Positions 15,453-23,894 of a stretch of DNA of 36,754 nt are shown here, in pieces (the first letter of the stretch is position 1; each line of letters starts with the position of its first letter). The DNA is taken from contig JBMOJH010000022.1 of NCBI GenBank assembly GCA_049316905.1, positions 1 through 36,754 of the forward strand, in the 5' to 3' direction. The notes below the pieces were generated by a model. The model ran no database searches. It had not been told where the DNA came from and saw nothing but the letters and a program-made list of their open reading frames with translations. This stretch comes from CAIPVR01 sp049316905 (GTDB lineage Bacteria > Actinomycetota > Acidimicrobiia > Acidimicrobiales > Microtrichaceae). Both the position numbers and the translations under genes were made by a program.

Positions 15453-16826
15453 ATGACCGACGTGATCGACGCGCTGAGCGCCGTGGTGGCGGCCGACCGC
15501 CTGCAGGTGGGCGACGCCGTCAACGAGGACGACACCCATGACGAGTGCCTGACGGTGCCCGGGGTGGTGCCCCTCGCCGTGGTCCAGCCCGAGGACACCG
15601 CTGAGGTCGCCGAGATCCTCCGGCTCGCCGCGACGCACCGGGTGCCGGTGACCGCCCGCGGCGCCGGCACCGGCCTGTCGGGCGCCGCGGTGCCGCGGCC
15701 CGACGGCATCGTCGTGAGCTTCGAGCGGATGAACCGCGTGCTCGAGATCGACACCGAGAACCACCTCGCCGTGGTCCAGCCCGGCGTGCGGCTCAACGAA
15801 CTCGACGAGGTGACCCGTTCCCACGGCCTCGTGTACCCGGTGTACCCGGGCGAGTACTCGGCCAGCCTCGGCGGGAACGTCGCCACCAATGCCGGCGGGA
15901 TGCGGGCGGTGAAGTACGGCGTGACCCGCCACCACGTGCTCGGCCTCGAGGCGGTGCTCGCGGGCGGCGAGGTGATCCGCACCGGCGGCCGCTTCGTGAA
16001 GGCCAGCACCGGCTACGACCTCACCCAGCTGATCATCGGCAGCGAGGGCACCCTGGCCCTCGTCACGGAGGCGGTCCTCAGGCTCTACCCGCGCCCGGAG
16101 CACCAGGCCACGGTGCTGGCGCCGTTCTCCACCCTCGACGAGGTCACCGCCGCGGTCCCCCGCATCGTCGACTCCGGCATCGGCCCGCTGATCCTCGAGT
16201 ACATCGACCTGCTGACGATGTCGGCCACACGCAGCTTCAGCGGCCTCGAACTCGGCATCCCCCAGGAGATCCAGGACACGGCGCTCGCCTACCTGGTGGT
16301 CATGCTGGAGAACACCCACGAGGACCGCCTCGCCGAGGACACCGAGGCCCTCGGCACGCAGCTCGCCGAGCTCGGCGCCCTCGACGTGTACGTGCTGCCG
16401 CCCGCGGCCGCGGGCCAGCTCATCGACGCCCGGGAGAAGGCCTTCTGGATGGCCAAGGCCAACAACGCGGACGACGTGATCGACATCGTCGTGCCCCGGG
16501 CCCAGATACCCACCTTCATGAACCGGGTGTCGCTCCTCGCGGGCGAGTACGAGGCGTGGATCGCCGGGTGCGGCCACGCCGGCGACGGCAACGTGCACCT
16601 CGGGGTGTTCTGCGGCGACGAGGACAAGCGGTCGCGACTGCTGCACGAGCTCTTCGAGGCCGGCATGGCCCTCGGCGGCGCGATCTCCGCGGAGCACGGC
16701 ATCGGCGAGGCCAAGAAGCAGTACTTCATGGAGCTCGAGGACCCCACGAAGATCGCGCTGATGCGACGGATCAAGGCGGCCTTCGACCCCGACGGCATCC
16801 TCAACCCCGGCACCATCTTCGACTGA
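15453..16826 (+). CDS. FAD-linked 2-hydroxyacid oxidase/dehydrogenase (GlcD family)
   Basis: Flavoprotein of 457 residues that oxidises glycolate, D-lactate or a related 2-hydroxyacid. The N-terminal FAD-binding domain shows ARGAGTGLSGAA (68-79), GGNVATNAGGM (140-150) and GYDLTQLIIGSEGTLALVTEA. The C-terminal FAD-oxidase domain has GHAGDGNVHLG (~373-383) and the active-site region AEHGIGEAKK (~413-422). This matches GlcD or D-lactate dehydrogenase; GlcE and GlcF partners are not adjacent, so it may be a stand-alone enzyme. The ATG follows GGGGGG a few nt upstream. The ThDP enzyme starts 46 nt downstream on the same strand, so the two are likely one operon in which an oxidised 2-oxoacid passes to the ThDP enzyme. 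Confidence 0.88.
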   Translation: MTDVIDALSAVVAADRLQVGDAVNEDDTHDECLTVPGVVPLAVVQPEDTAEVAEILRLAATHRVPVTARGAGTGLSGAAVPRPDGIVVSFERMNRVLEIDTENHLAVVQPGVRLNELDEVTRSHGLVYPVYPGEYSASLGGNVATNAGGMRAVKYGVTRHHVLGLEAVLAGGEVIRTGGRFVKASTGYDLTQLIIGSEGTLALVTEAVLRLYPRPEHQATVLAPFSTLDEVTAAVPRIVDSGIGPLILEYIDLLTMSATRSFSGLELGIPQEIQDTALAYLVVMLENTHEDRLAEDTEALGTQLAELGALDVYVLPPAAAGQLIDAREKAFWMAKANNADDVIDIVVPRAQIPTFMNRVSLLAGEYEAWIAGCGHAGDGNVHLGVFCGDEDKRSRLLHELFEAGMALGGAISAEHGIGEAKKQYFMELEDPTKIALMRRIKAAFDPDGILNPGTIFD

Positions 16827-16872
16827 GCCCTCCCACCGCGGCCCGCCCGCGGCAGGACGAAAGGACCCCCAC

Positions 16873-18420
16873 GTGAACGGCGCACAGGCCCTGATCCGCA
16901 CGCTCGTCGACTCCGAGGTCGACGTGTGCTTCATGAACCCCGGCACGTCCGAGATGCACTTCGTGCACGAGCTCGACCAGGTCCCCGGCATGCGCTCGGT
17001 CCTGGCCCTGTTCGAGGGCGTCGCCACCGGCGCGGCCGACGGCTACGCCCGCATGGCCGGGCGGCCCGCTGCGGTGCTCCTGCACCTCGGCCCCGGCCTC
17101 GGCAACGGCCTCGCCAACCTGCACAACGCCCGGCGGGCCAAGACCCCGGTGGTCAACATCGTGGGCGACCACGCGACCTACCACGCCAAGTACGACGCCC
17201 CGCTGCAGTCCGACATCGCCTCCATCGCCGCCGGTGTGTCGGGCTGGATCCGCACCGCGACCGACCCCGAGCACGTCGCTCGTGACGCGGCGGACGCCGT
17301 GGCCGCCGCCTACGGCCCGCCCGGCCAGGTGGCCACGCTGATCCTCCCGGCCGACGTGTGCTGGTTGGGCGCACCCGGCCCCGTCACCCCCAGCCCGCGC
17401 AGCGCCCCCGGGGTGGTGCCGGCGGAGCGGATCGAGGACGTGGCCGCGGCGGTGCGCTCGGGACGGACCGCGATCCTCGTGGGTGGCACCGCCATGACCG
17501 AGGGCGCCCTCCGCGACGTGGCCCGCATCGGTGCCGCCACCGGCGCGAAGGCCCTGGCCGAGACGTTCCCCGCCCGGGCCGAGCGCGGCGCCGGACTCCC
17601 GGTGGTCGAGCGCCTCGCGTACCTCGCCGAGTTCGCCCAGGCCCAGCTCGACGGCGTGGAGCACCTCGTGCTCGTGGACGCGGCGCACCCGGTGAGCTTC
17701 TTCGCCTACCCGGACAAGGCCTCCGACCTGGTGCCCGAGGGCTGCTCGGTGCACGTGCTCGCCGCCCCCGACGAGGACGCGCCGCGGGCCCTCGCCGACC
17801 TCGTGGCCGCGCTCGACGCCGGTGGCGCCGAGGTGCCCACCGCCCCGGCCGGGCGCCCGGACCGGCCCACCGGCCCGCTCACTGCCGAGACCCTCGCCCT
17901 CGCCATCGGCGCGCTGCTGCCCGAGGGCGCCGTGGTCGCCGACGAGGGCAACACCGGCGGGCTGTTCGTATCAGGCTTCACCGCCGGCGCGCCCCGCCAT
18001 GACTGGCTCTGCCTCACCGGCGGATCGATCGGCTACGGCCTGCCGGTCGCCACCGGCGCCGCGGTGGCGGTGCCGGACCGCAAGGTCCTGTGCCTCGAGG
18101 CCGACGGCTCCGGCATGTACACGCTGCAGGCCCTGTGGACCCAGGCCCGTCTCGGTCTCGACGTCACCACCGTGGTGCTCAACAACGGCTCGTACGCGGT
18201 GCTGAACATGGAGCTCGACCGGGTCGGTGCGGGGACCGCGGGCGAGAAGGCCCGCGAGATGCTCGACATCCCGGGCCTCGACTTCGTGTCGCTCGCCCGG
18301 GGCATGGGCGTGCCCGCCACCCGGGCGACCACCGCCGAGGAGTTCACCACCCAGCTCGAGCAGGCACTCGCCACCGAGGGCCCGTCGCTGGTGGAGGCGA
18401 TGATCCCCGCCACCCTGTGA
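16873..18420 (+). CDS. thiamine-diphosphate-dependent enzyme (acetolactate-synthase/benzoylformate-decarboxylase-like)
   Basis: A 515-residue three-domain ThDP enzyme. The N-terminal PYR domain has MNPGTSE (21-27) and the catalytic glutamate E48 in LFEGVATGAADGYARM. The C-terminal PP domain has the cofactor motif EADGSGMYTLQALWTQARLG...VVLNNGSY (~408-440), where the usual GDG is ADG. Relatives are annotated as acetolactate synthase large subunit, but the NPGT start recalls benzoylformate decarboxylase. It may decarboxylate or carboligate a 2-oxoacid such as pyruvate or glyoxylate; which one is unknown. No small regulatory subunit is nearby. The GTG start has GAAAGGA 7 nt upstream. It follows the GlcD gene in the same orientation, and its stop is trailed by a 50-bp palindrome. 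Confidence 0.86.
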   Translation: MNGAQALIRTLVDSEVDVCFMNPGTSEMHFVHELDQVPGMRSVLALFEGVATGAADGYARMAGRPAAVLLHLGPGLGNGLANLHNARRAKTPVVNIVGDHATYHAKYDAPLQSDIASIAAGVSGWIRTATDPEHVARDAADAVAAAYGPPGQVATLILPADVCWLGAPGPVTPSPRSAPGVVPAERIEDVAAAVRSGRTAILVGGTAMTEGALRDVARIGAATGAKALAETFPARAERGAGLPVVERLAYLAEFAQAQLDGVEHLVLVDAAHPVSFFAYPDKASDLVPEGCSVHVLAAPDEDAPRALADLVAALDAGGAEVPTAPAGRPDRPTGPLTAETLALAIGALLPEGAVVADEGNTGGLFVSGFTAGAPRHDWLCLTGGSIGYGLPVATGAAVAVPDRKVLCLEADGSGMYTLQALWTQARLGLDVTTVVLNNGSYAVLNMELDRVGAGTAGEKAREMLDIPGLDFVSLARGMGVPATRATTAEEFTTQLEQALATEGPSLVEAMIPATL

Positions 18421-18434
18421 CCGCCCCACCCCCC

Positions 18435-18484
18435 GCTTTGTGCTGCCGACGCCGACACATATGTCGTCAGGAGCATCACAAAGC
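18435..18484. repeat. 50-bp palindromic element 1, possible terminator
   Basis: Arms GCTTTGTG and CACAAAGC enclose a second paired block (TGC/GCA) and an inner stem CGACA/TGTCG around ACATATGT. It starts 14 nt after the ThDP gene stop. The same outer arms, total length and flanks (CCACCCC before, CGGG after) recur at 20570-20619. Confidence 0.7.
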
Positions 18485-18508
18485 CGGGGATTGCAGGGGG
18501 GTGGGGGC

Positions 18509-20554
18509 GTGAGCGGCCCGTCGCTCGACCCGCTCGAGCTCCTCGACCGCGTGGTCGCCGCCATTCCGGAGGGTGAGGACCGCCCCCAGCAGCGACGGAT
18601 GGTCACGGAGGTGGAGCGGGCACTCGGCGAGGGGTCCCACCTCGCCGTCCAGGGCCCCACGGGCGTGGGCAAGTCGGTTGCCTACCTCCTGCCGGCGATC
18701 GCCCGGGCCGGCGCGGGGGTCCGGACCGTGGTCGTCACCTCCTCCCGGGCCCTGCAGGACCAGCTCGCCCGTACCGATCTGCCGTTCCTCGCCGAGGCAC
18801 TCGACGTGCCGTTCACCTTCGCCGTGCTCAAGGGACGGGCCAACTACGTGTGCCAGGCCGCGGTGGCCGAGACCGAGGTGCGCCTCGGCCGCGGACCGGA
18901 GGCCCAGCTGGAGCTCGACGGCCTCGCGGACGAACCCGAGCTGTCGGGCGCCGCGGAGCGGGAGCTCAGCCGACTGGTCGACTGGGCCCGCACCACCACC
19001 AGCGGGGAGCTCGCGGACCTGGAGGAGCCCCCCACCGACGCGGCGTGGGCCGCGGTGTCGGTCGGTCCCGGCGAGTGCGTCGGGGCCAGCCGCTGCAGCC
19101 ACGCCGAGGACTGCTTCTCCGAGCAGGCCCGGGCCCGCTGCGAGACCGCCGACATCGTGGTCGTCAATGCCCACCTCTACGCGGCCCACGTGCAGAGCGG
19201 CCGGGCGGTCCTGCCGGAGCACGACGTGCTCGTGATCGACGAGGCCCACGAGTTCGAGGACGCCATGGTGGGAGCGCTCGGCACGCAGCTCTCCGCCGGG
19301 CGCCTCGTGAACCTGGCGCGGGTGCACGACCGCAGCGTGGCCGAGGCGCCCGAGGTGGGCGTCAACCTGCAGTCCGCCGCGGACGCCCTGGCCGACGCCC
19401 TCGACGGCGCGCTGGCCGAGGCCCTCGACGACCACCGCTCGGGCCGGCTGCACGGGGACCTGCCCGACGGCCTGGCCACCGCGCTCACCGTTGCCGGCCT
19501 CGCGGCGGACCGGGCGTTGACCGGCCTGCGCGACGCGGCGCGCCAGGCCCGCGACTCCCGTTCGGCCACCGCTCGGCACCGCACCGAGCGCGCCGTGCGC
19601 ACCGCCGAGGGCGTGGTCGACACCATCGCCGCGCTGGCCGCGCCGCTGGAGCCCGGCCAGGTGCGCTGGATCAGCGAGGGCCGCGCAGGGCGCCACACGC
19701 TGCAGCTCACCCGAATCGACATCGCCGACACGCTCCGGGCCGCGGCATGGGAGCAGGACGATGCCGACCGGGGCGGGGACGGGCCGGCCGACGACACCGA
19801 CGACGCCCCCGGCGCGGACGGACCCACCGTGGTGCTCTGCTCGGCCACGCTCGATCCCGGCACCGCCGGCCGGCTGGGCCTCGACGCGCGGTTCGTGGCC
19901 GTGGACTCGCCGTTCGACTTCCGCGCCAACGGGCTGCTGTACGTCCCGCGGCTCCCCCGCCCGGCGAGCGACGACTGGCCCGACGCCGTGGCGGAGGAGC
20001 TGGCCCACGTGGTGGCGTCCTGCGGCGGGCGCACGCTCGCGCTGTTCACCTCCCACCGGATGCTCCGGCGCTCCGTGGAGGCCGTGCGCGATCTCCTGCC
20101 GGAGCTCGAGATCCTCGCCCAGGGCGACGCCCCGAACCCGGTGCTGCAGCGGCGGTTCCTCGACGAGGAACACACGAGCCTCTTCGCCACCGCGAGCTTC
20201 TGGACCGGGATCTCGTCGCCGGGCACCACCTGCTCGGCAGTGGTGATCGACAAGATCCCCTTCCCGGTTCCCACGGATCCGATCGTGGAGGCCCGATGTG
20301 ACGCCGTCGGCGACGACCGGGCCTTCGCCGAGGTGTCGGTGCCCGCCGCGGGCATGCAGCTCGCCCAGGGCGTGGGCCGCCTGATCCGGACCGCGACCGA
20401 CCGCGGCGTGGTGGCCGTGCTCGATCCCCGCCTGGCCGAGGCCCGCTACCGCAAGCGGATCCTGGACCTGCTCCCCCGGCTCCGCCGTACCCGCGAGCGG
20501 TCCGACCTCGACGCCTTCGTCGCGGGCCTCGGGCTCCCGCCGCCCCCACCCTGA
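18509..20554 (+). CDS. DinG/XPD-type ATP-dependent DNA helicase with iron-sulfur cluster
   Basis: Superfamily 2 helicase of the XPD/DinG group, 681 residues; such enzymes unwind DNA 5'-to-3' and act in repair and R-loop or replication-conflict resolution. Walker A is GPTGVGKS (49-56), motif II is DEAH (244-247) in VIDEAHEFED. Four cysteines placed as in the Fe-S domain, C115 (NYVC), C190, C196 and C202 (ECVGASRCSHAEDC), should hold a 4Fe-4S cluster. The C-terminal half has motifs for ATP and DNA contact ending in QLAQGVGRLIRTATDRGVVAVLDPR, motif VI-like. No nuclease domain is present. The GTG start has GGGGGTGGGGG just before it; an in-frame ATG at 18461 sits inside the palindrome and is less likely. 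It is bracketed by the two 50-bp elements. Confidence 0.9.
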   Translation: MSGPSLDPLELLDRVVAAIPEGEDRPQQRRMVTEVERALGEGSHLAVQGPTGVGKSVAYLLPAIARAGAGVRTVVVTSSRALQDQLARTDLPFLAEALDVPFTFAVLKGRANYVCQAAVAETEVRLGRGPEAQLELDGLADEPELSGAAERELSRLVDWARTTTSGELADLEEPPTDAAWAAVSVGPGECVGASRCSHAEDCFSEQARARCETADIVVVNAHLYAAHVQSGRAVLPEHDVLVIDEAHEFEDAMVGALGTQLSAGRLVNLARVHDRSVAEAPEVGVNLQSAADALADALDGALAEALDDHRSGRLHGDLPDGLATALTVAGLAADRALTGLRDAARQARDSRSATARHRTERAVRTAEGVVDTIAALAAPLEPGQVRWISEGRAGRHTLQLTRIDIADTLRAAAWEQDDADRGGDGPADDTDDAPGADGPTVVLCSATLDPGTAGRLGLDARFVAVDSPFDFRANGLLYVPRLPRPASDDWPDAVAEELAHVVASCGGRTLALFTSHRMLRRSVEAVRDLLPELEILAQGDAPNPVLQRRFLDEEHTSLFATASFWTGISSPGTTCSAVVIDKIPFPVPTDPIVEARCDAVGDDRAFAEVSVPAAGMQLAQGVGRLIRTATDRGVVAVLDPRLAEARYRKRILDLLPRLRRTRERSDLDAFVAGLGLPPPPP

Positions 20555-20569
20555 ACCCCTCCACCCCTC

Positions 20570-20619
20570 GCTGTGTGTCGCGCCCTCGCGCTGATCAGTG
20601 CGTTCCCGCGACACAAAGC
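20570..20619. repeat. 50-bp palindromic element 2, possible bidirectional terminator
   Basis: GCTGTGTGTCGCG (20570-20582) pairs with CGCGACACAAAGC (20607-20619), 13 bp with one mismatch, around an inner palindrome centred on CTGATCAG (20591-20598). It begins 15 nt after the helicase stop and lies before the convergent monooxygenase stop. It shares outer arms, length and flanking bases with 18435-18484. Confidence 0.75.
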
Positions 20620-20635
20620 CGGGCAGGGGTCCGGG

Positions 20636-22258
20636 TCAGGCCGGCAGCAGGTTCCAGTCCCGCAGGTCCGGGCGGGCCAGACGCCGCCGGTACACGGTGG
20701 TGTGGTCGGTCCAGTTGTTGGTGATGCGGCCGTCGTCGGTCTTGTACCAGGAGTGGCAGTCCTCGGCCCACACGGTCTTCGCGGCGGCGGCCTGCACCTC
20801 GGCGTCGTCGCGCTCGGCCGCGGCCCGCGTGACCTCGACGGCCCGGAGGTCCCGCAGCACCTTCTCCTCGATCATCTGCACCGTGTAGCCCACCTGCTGC
20901 TCGATCATGAACAGGATCGAGTTGTGGCCCAGGTTGGTGTTGGGCCCGTACAGCATGAACAGGTTCGGGAAGCCCGGCACCGACAGGCCGAGGTAGGCGC
21001 GTGCGCCGTCGGACCACTCCTCGTTGAGGTCGCGTCCGCCGACGCCGGTGACCCGCAACGGCGCCAGGAACTCCGTGGTGCGGAACCCGGTGCCGAAGAT
21101 CAGCGCGTCGACCGGGTGCTCCGCGCCATCCGCGGTCACCACCGAGTCCGTCGTGATGCGCTCCACCGCGCTCGTGACCACCTCGACGTCCGGGCGGAGC
21201 AACGTGGGGTACCAGTCGTCCGCGATGAGGATCCGCTTGCAGCCCGGCGGGTAGTCCGGGACGATCGCCTCCTCGGTGAGCCGTTCGGACACGAGTGGCC
21301 GGATCTTCTTGCGGAACTGCTGCTCCAACCAGGCCCCGAGGCGGCTCCGCCGGCGCATCACGTTGAAGCGCATCTCGAGGCGCCAGTAGATGGAGTCGCG
21401 GTAGATGCGCTGGAGGTGCGGCACGTGCTGGAACGCCCACCGCTCCCACGGGCGGAACGGTCGGTCGTTCTTGGGCGCCACGTAGTTCGAGCTGCGCTGG
21501 AACAGCGAGAGGTGGCGGGCGTCCTTCGCCACCTGCGGCACGAACTGGATGGCGCTCGCACCGATCCCGATCACGCCCACGCGCTCGCCCCGCAGGTCGT
21601 GGCCGTGGTCCCAGCGCGCCGAGTGGAACACCGTGCCGCGGAAGTCGTCGAGGCCGGGAAGGTCGGGCACGTGGGGCCGGTTCAGCTGACCGAGCCCGCT
21701 GACCACCACGTCGGCCTCGACGGTGCGCACCCCACCCTCCTGGTCACGCACCGAGAGGGTCCACGTGCCCGTGGCGTCGTCATAGGTCGCGGCGGTGACC
21801 TCCTGGCGCAGCTCCAGGTGGGGGCCCAGGCCGTAGCGGTCGACCAGCGACTCGAAGTACCCGAGGATCTCGGGCTGGGTGGCGAACTTGCGGGTCCAGT
21901 CGGCCTTGGAGGCGAACGAGAAGCTGTAGAGGTGCGACGGCACGTCGCAGGCCGCGCCCGGGTAGGTGTTGTCGCGCCAGGTGCCGCCCACCCCGTTCGA
22001 CTTCTCGTAGAGGGTGAACGTGTCGATCCCCGCGAGGCGGAGCTGGATGGCCATGCAGAGGCCCCCGGCACCGGCGCCGAGGATCGCCACCCGGGGCGAG
22101 CGGGCCCCCGCAGCCAGCGCGGCCCGCAGCGCCGCGGCCCGCTCCTCGCGGCCGGCGGCGACGGCGCCCGTGATCCCGCCCGACACGACGTCGCGGTACT
22201 CGGGGTGCACGGCACCCGCCGCCGTCACGCCACCGTCCCTCGCCGAGGTCACCGTCAT
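20636..22258 (-). CDS. flavin-dependent monooxygenase (Baeyer-Villiger type)
   Basis: A 540-residue FAD- and NADPH-dependent monooxygenase that inserts oxygen next to ketones or oxidises soft heteroatoms. Visible are the FAD Rossmann motif LGAGAGG (60-66), EKSNGVGGTWRDNTYPGAACDVPSHLY (85-111), the BVMO fingerprint FRGTVFHSARWD (206-217, pattern FxGxxxHxxxW with D in place of the common P) and the NADPH motif GIGASA (231-236). An N-terminal extension of ~55 residues precedes the FAD motif, as in several BVMO-like proteins. ATG 22258 is taken as the start; a much longer open frame upstream is antisense to the neighbouring gene. It has a TAGGGT -10 and a perfect palindrome in its leader. It is divergent from the DUF2867 gene. 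Confidence 0.9.
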   Translation of the reverse strand: MTVTSARDGGVTAAGAVHPEYRDVVSGGITGAVAAGREERAAALRAALAAGARSPRVAILGAGAGGLCMAIQLRLAGIDTFTLYEKSNGVGGTWRDNTYPGAACDVPSHLYSFSFASKADWTRKFATQPEILGYFESLVDRYGLGPHLELRQEVTAATYDDATGTWTLSVRDQEGGVRTVEADVVVSGLGQLNRPHVPDLPGLDDFRGTVFHSARWDHGHDLRGERVGVIGIGASAIQFVPQVAKDARHLSLFQRSSNYVAPKNDRPFRPWERWAFQHVPHLQRIYRDSIYWRLEMRFNVMRRRSRLGAWLEQQFRKKIRPLVSERLTEEAIVPDYPPGCKRILIADDWYPTLLRPDVEVVTSAVERITTDSVVTADGAEHPVDALIFGTGFRTTEFLAPLRVTGVGGRDLNEEWSDGARAYLGLSVPGFPNLFMLYGPNTNLGHNSILFMIEQQVGYTVQMIEEKVLRDLRAVEVTRAAAERDDAEVQAAAAKTVWAEDCHSWYKTDDGRITNNWTDHTTVYRRRLARPDLRDWNLLPA

Positions 22259-22278
22259 CGCGTTCCTGTCCCCCTGGC

Positions 22279-22299
22279 CCGGACGACCCACCCGTCCGG
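22279..22299. promoter_or_regulatory. 21-bp perfect inverted repeat in the monooxygenase leader
   Basis: CCGGACG and CGTCCGG are exact 7-bp arms around ACCCACC. It begins just downstream of the TAGGGT -10 at 22308-22313, at about +2 to +22 of the monooxygenase transcript, a usual place for a repressor site. It could also affect the divergent gene. Confidence 0.4.
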
Positions 22300-22307
22300 C
22301 ACCGCCG

Positions 22308-22313
22308 ACCCTA
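22308..22313 (-). promoter_or_regulatory. TAGGGT -10-like hexamer for the monooxygenase gene
   Basis: The reverse strand reads TAGGGT about 50 nt before the ATG at 22258. Confidence 0.4.
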
Positions 22314-22345
22314 CCGGCCGCGCCGTGGCCGGGCTGGCGGATCCG

Positions 22346-22351
22346 TACGCT
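22346..22351 (+). promoter_or_regulatory. TACGCT -10-like hexamer, leaderless start of the NAD(P)-binding gene
   Basis: TACGCT, then 6 nt (GGGCCG), then the GTG at 22358. No ribosome-binding site is present. Confidence 0.5.
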
Positions 22352-22357
22352 GGGCCG

Positions 22358-23848
22358 GTGCGCATCCTGCTGACCGGCGCGACCGGCTACCTCGGCGGGC
22401 GCCTGGCCCCGCTCCTCCTCGACGCCGGCCACGACGTCCGCTGCCTCACCCGCACCGCCGAGAAGCTGCGGCAGGTGCCGTGGGCGTCGCGCACCGAGGT
22501 GGTGGTGGGTGACGCGCTCCGGGCCGACGACGTCGAGCGGGCCTGCGAGGGCGTGGACCTCGTCTACTACCTGGTGCACTCCATCGGCGCGGGAGCCGAC
22601 TTCGCCGCCCAGGACCGGCTGGCCGCCACGAACCTGGCGCGGGCCGCCGCGGCGGCCGGGGTCGGGCGGATCGTGTACCTGGGCGGGCTGCTCCCGCCGC
22701 CCGACGAGGCGGCCTCCGAGCACCTGGCCTCCCGGGCGGAGGTCGGCCGGATCCTCCTCGACGGCGAGGTGCCCGCGGTGGTGCTGCAGGCCGGCGTGGT
22801 CATCGGCAGCGGCAGCGCCAGCTTCGAGATGCTCCGGTACCTCACCGAACGGCTCCCCGTCATGATCACCCCGCGATGGGTCACCTCCCGGGTGCAGCCG
22901 ATCGCGGTGCGCGACGTGCTCAGCTACCTGCTCGGCGCCGCCGCCCTGCCACCCGGCACGAACCGCCGCTTCGACATCGCCGGCCCCGACGTCCTCACCT
23001 ACGCGGAGATGATGCAGCGCTACGCGGCCGTGGCCGGCCTGCGGCGCCGGGTCATCATGCCGGTGCCGGTGCTGTCCCCGTGGCTGTCGAGCCAGTGGGT
23101 CAACGTGGTCACGCCGGTGCCGAAGGCGCTCGCCCAGCCGCTGATCGAGTCGCTGCGGAACTCGGTGGTGGCCACCGAGCACGACATCCGCGACCTCATC
23201 CCCCTGGAGCCGGTGGGTTTCGACGAGGCGGTCCGTCTCGCGCTGGCCCGTATCCGCAACCTCGACGTGGCCACCCGCTGGTCCAACGCGTCCTGGCCGG
23301 GGGCACCGTCGGACTCGATGCCCACCGACCCCGACTGGTCCGGCGGCACCGCCTACCGCGACGAGCGGGAGGTGGTCGTGCGGGCCGCCCCGGAGGACGT
23401 GTGGCGCGCCGTGGAGGGCGTGGGCGGCGATCGCGGATGGTACTCGTGGGCCCTCGCCTGGGCGGTGCGCGGCTTCTTCGACCGGCTCGTCGGCGGCGTG
23501 GGGCTGCGCCGCGGCCGCCGGCACCCCGACCGGCTCCTCGTGGGCGAGGCGGTCGACTTCTGGCGGGTCGAGGCCCTCGAACGCCCGGGCGACGACCGCT
23601 CGGGCCTGCTGCGCCTGCGGGCCGAGATGCGCCTGCCCGGCGAGGCCTGGCTGGAGTTCCGCGTCGCCCCGGGCGACGAACCGGGCACCACCCGGCTCGA
23701 CCAGCGGGCGCTGTTCCTGCCCCGGGGCCTCGCCGGCGACCTCTACTGGTGGTCGGTCACGCCGTTCCACGGCGTGGTGTTCGGCGACATGGCCCGGAAC
23801 CTCGGCCGTGCGGCCGGGGCGGTGGGGCCGGTGCGACGCGTACGCTGA
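22358..23848 (+). CDS. atypical SDR NAD(P)-binding protein with C-terminal DUF2867 domain
   Basis: A 496-residue two-domain protein. Residues 1-~300 are an extended/atypical SDR: GATGYLGG (7-14) binds the nucleotide, GVDLVYYLVHSIG and GVGRIVYLGGL follow as in YbjT/NmrA-like epimerase relatives. Residues ~340-496 match DUF2867 (EREVVVRAAPEDVWRAVEGVGGDRGWYSW...LWFxWxxxP-like end), a lipid- or ligand-binding START-like fold often fused to this SDR. The function is not established; such proteins are tentatively linked to quinone or lipid chemistry. GTG 22358 follows TACGCT by 6 nt. It is divergent from the monooxygenase and 46 nt before the WS/DGAT gene. Confidence 0.85.
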   Translation: MRILLTGATGYLGGRLAPLLLDAGHDVRCLTRTAEKLRQVPWASRTEVVVGDALRADDVERACEGVDLVYYLVHSIGAGADFAAQDRLAATNLARAAAAAGVGRIVYLGGLLPPPDEAASEHLASRAEVGRILLDGEVPAVVLQAGVVIGSGSASFEMLRYLTERLPVMITPRWVTSRVQPIAVRDVLSYLLGAAALPPGTNRRFDIAGPDVLTYAEMMQRYAAVAGLRRRVIMPVPVLSPWLSSQWVNVVTPVPKALAQPLIESLRNSVVATEHDIRDLIPLEPVGFDEAVRLALARIRNLDVATRWSNASWPGAPSDSMPTDPDWSGGTAYRDEREVVVRAAPEDVWRAVEGVGGDRGWYSWALAWAVRGFFDRLVGGVGLRRGRRHPDRLLVGEAVDFWRVEALERPGDDRSGLLRLRAEMRLPGEAWLEFRVAPGDEPGTTRLDQRALFLPRGLAGDLYWWSVTPFHGVVFGDMARNLGRAAGAVGPVRRVR

Positions 23849-23894
23849 GCCGCCCCGTCCGCTCGCGGACCGACCACCCCGGAGGCAGTGACCC

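Noticed and set aside
1758..18420. A direct acetolactate route linking the decarboxylase at 1758 with the ThDP enzyme at 16873
   Set aside because: The genes are 14 kb apart, in separate units, and the ThDP enzyme's product is unknown. Nothing in the sequence ties them together.
18461..18508. Upstream ATG as helicase start
   Set aside because: It lies inside the palindrome and would add a low-complexity MSSGASQSRGLQGGGG stretch; GTG 18509 has the G-rich ribosome-binding site.
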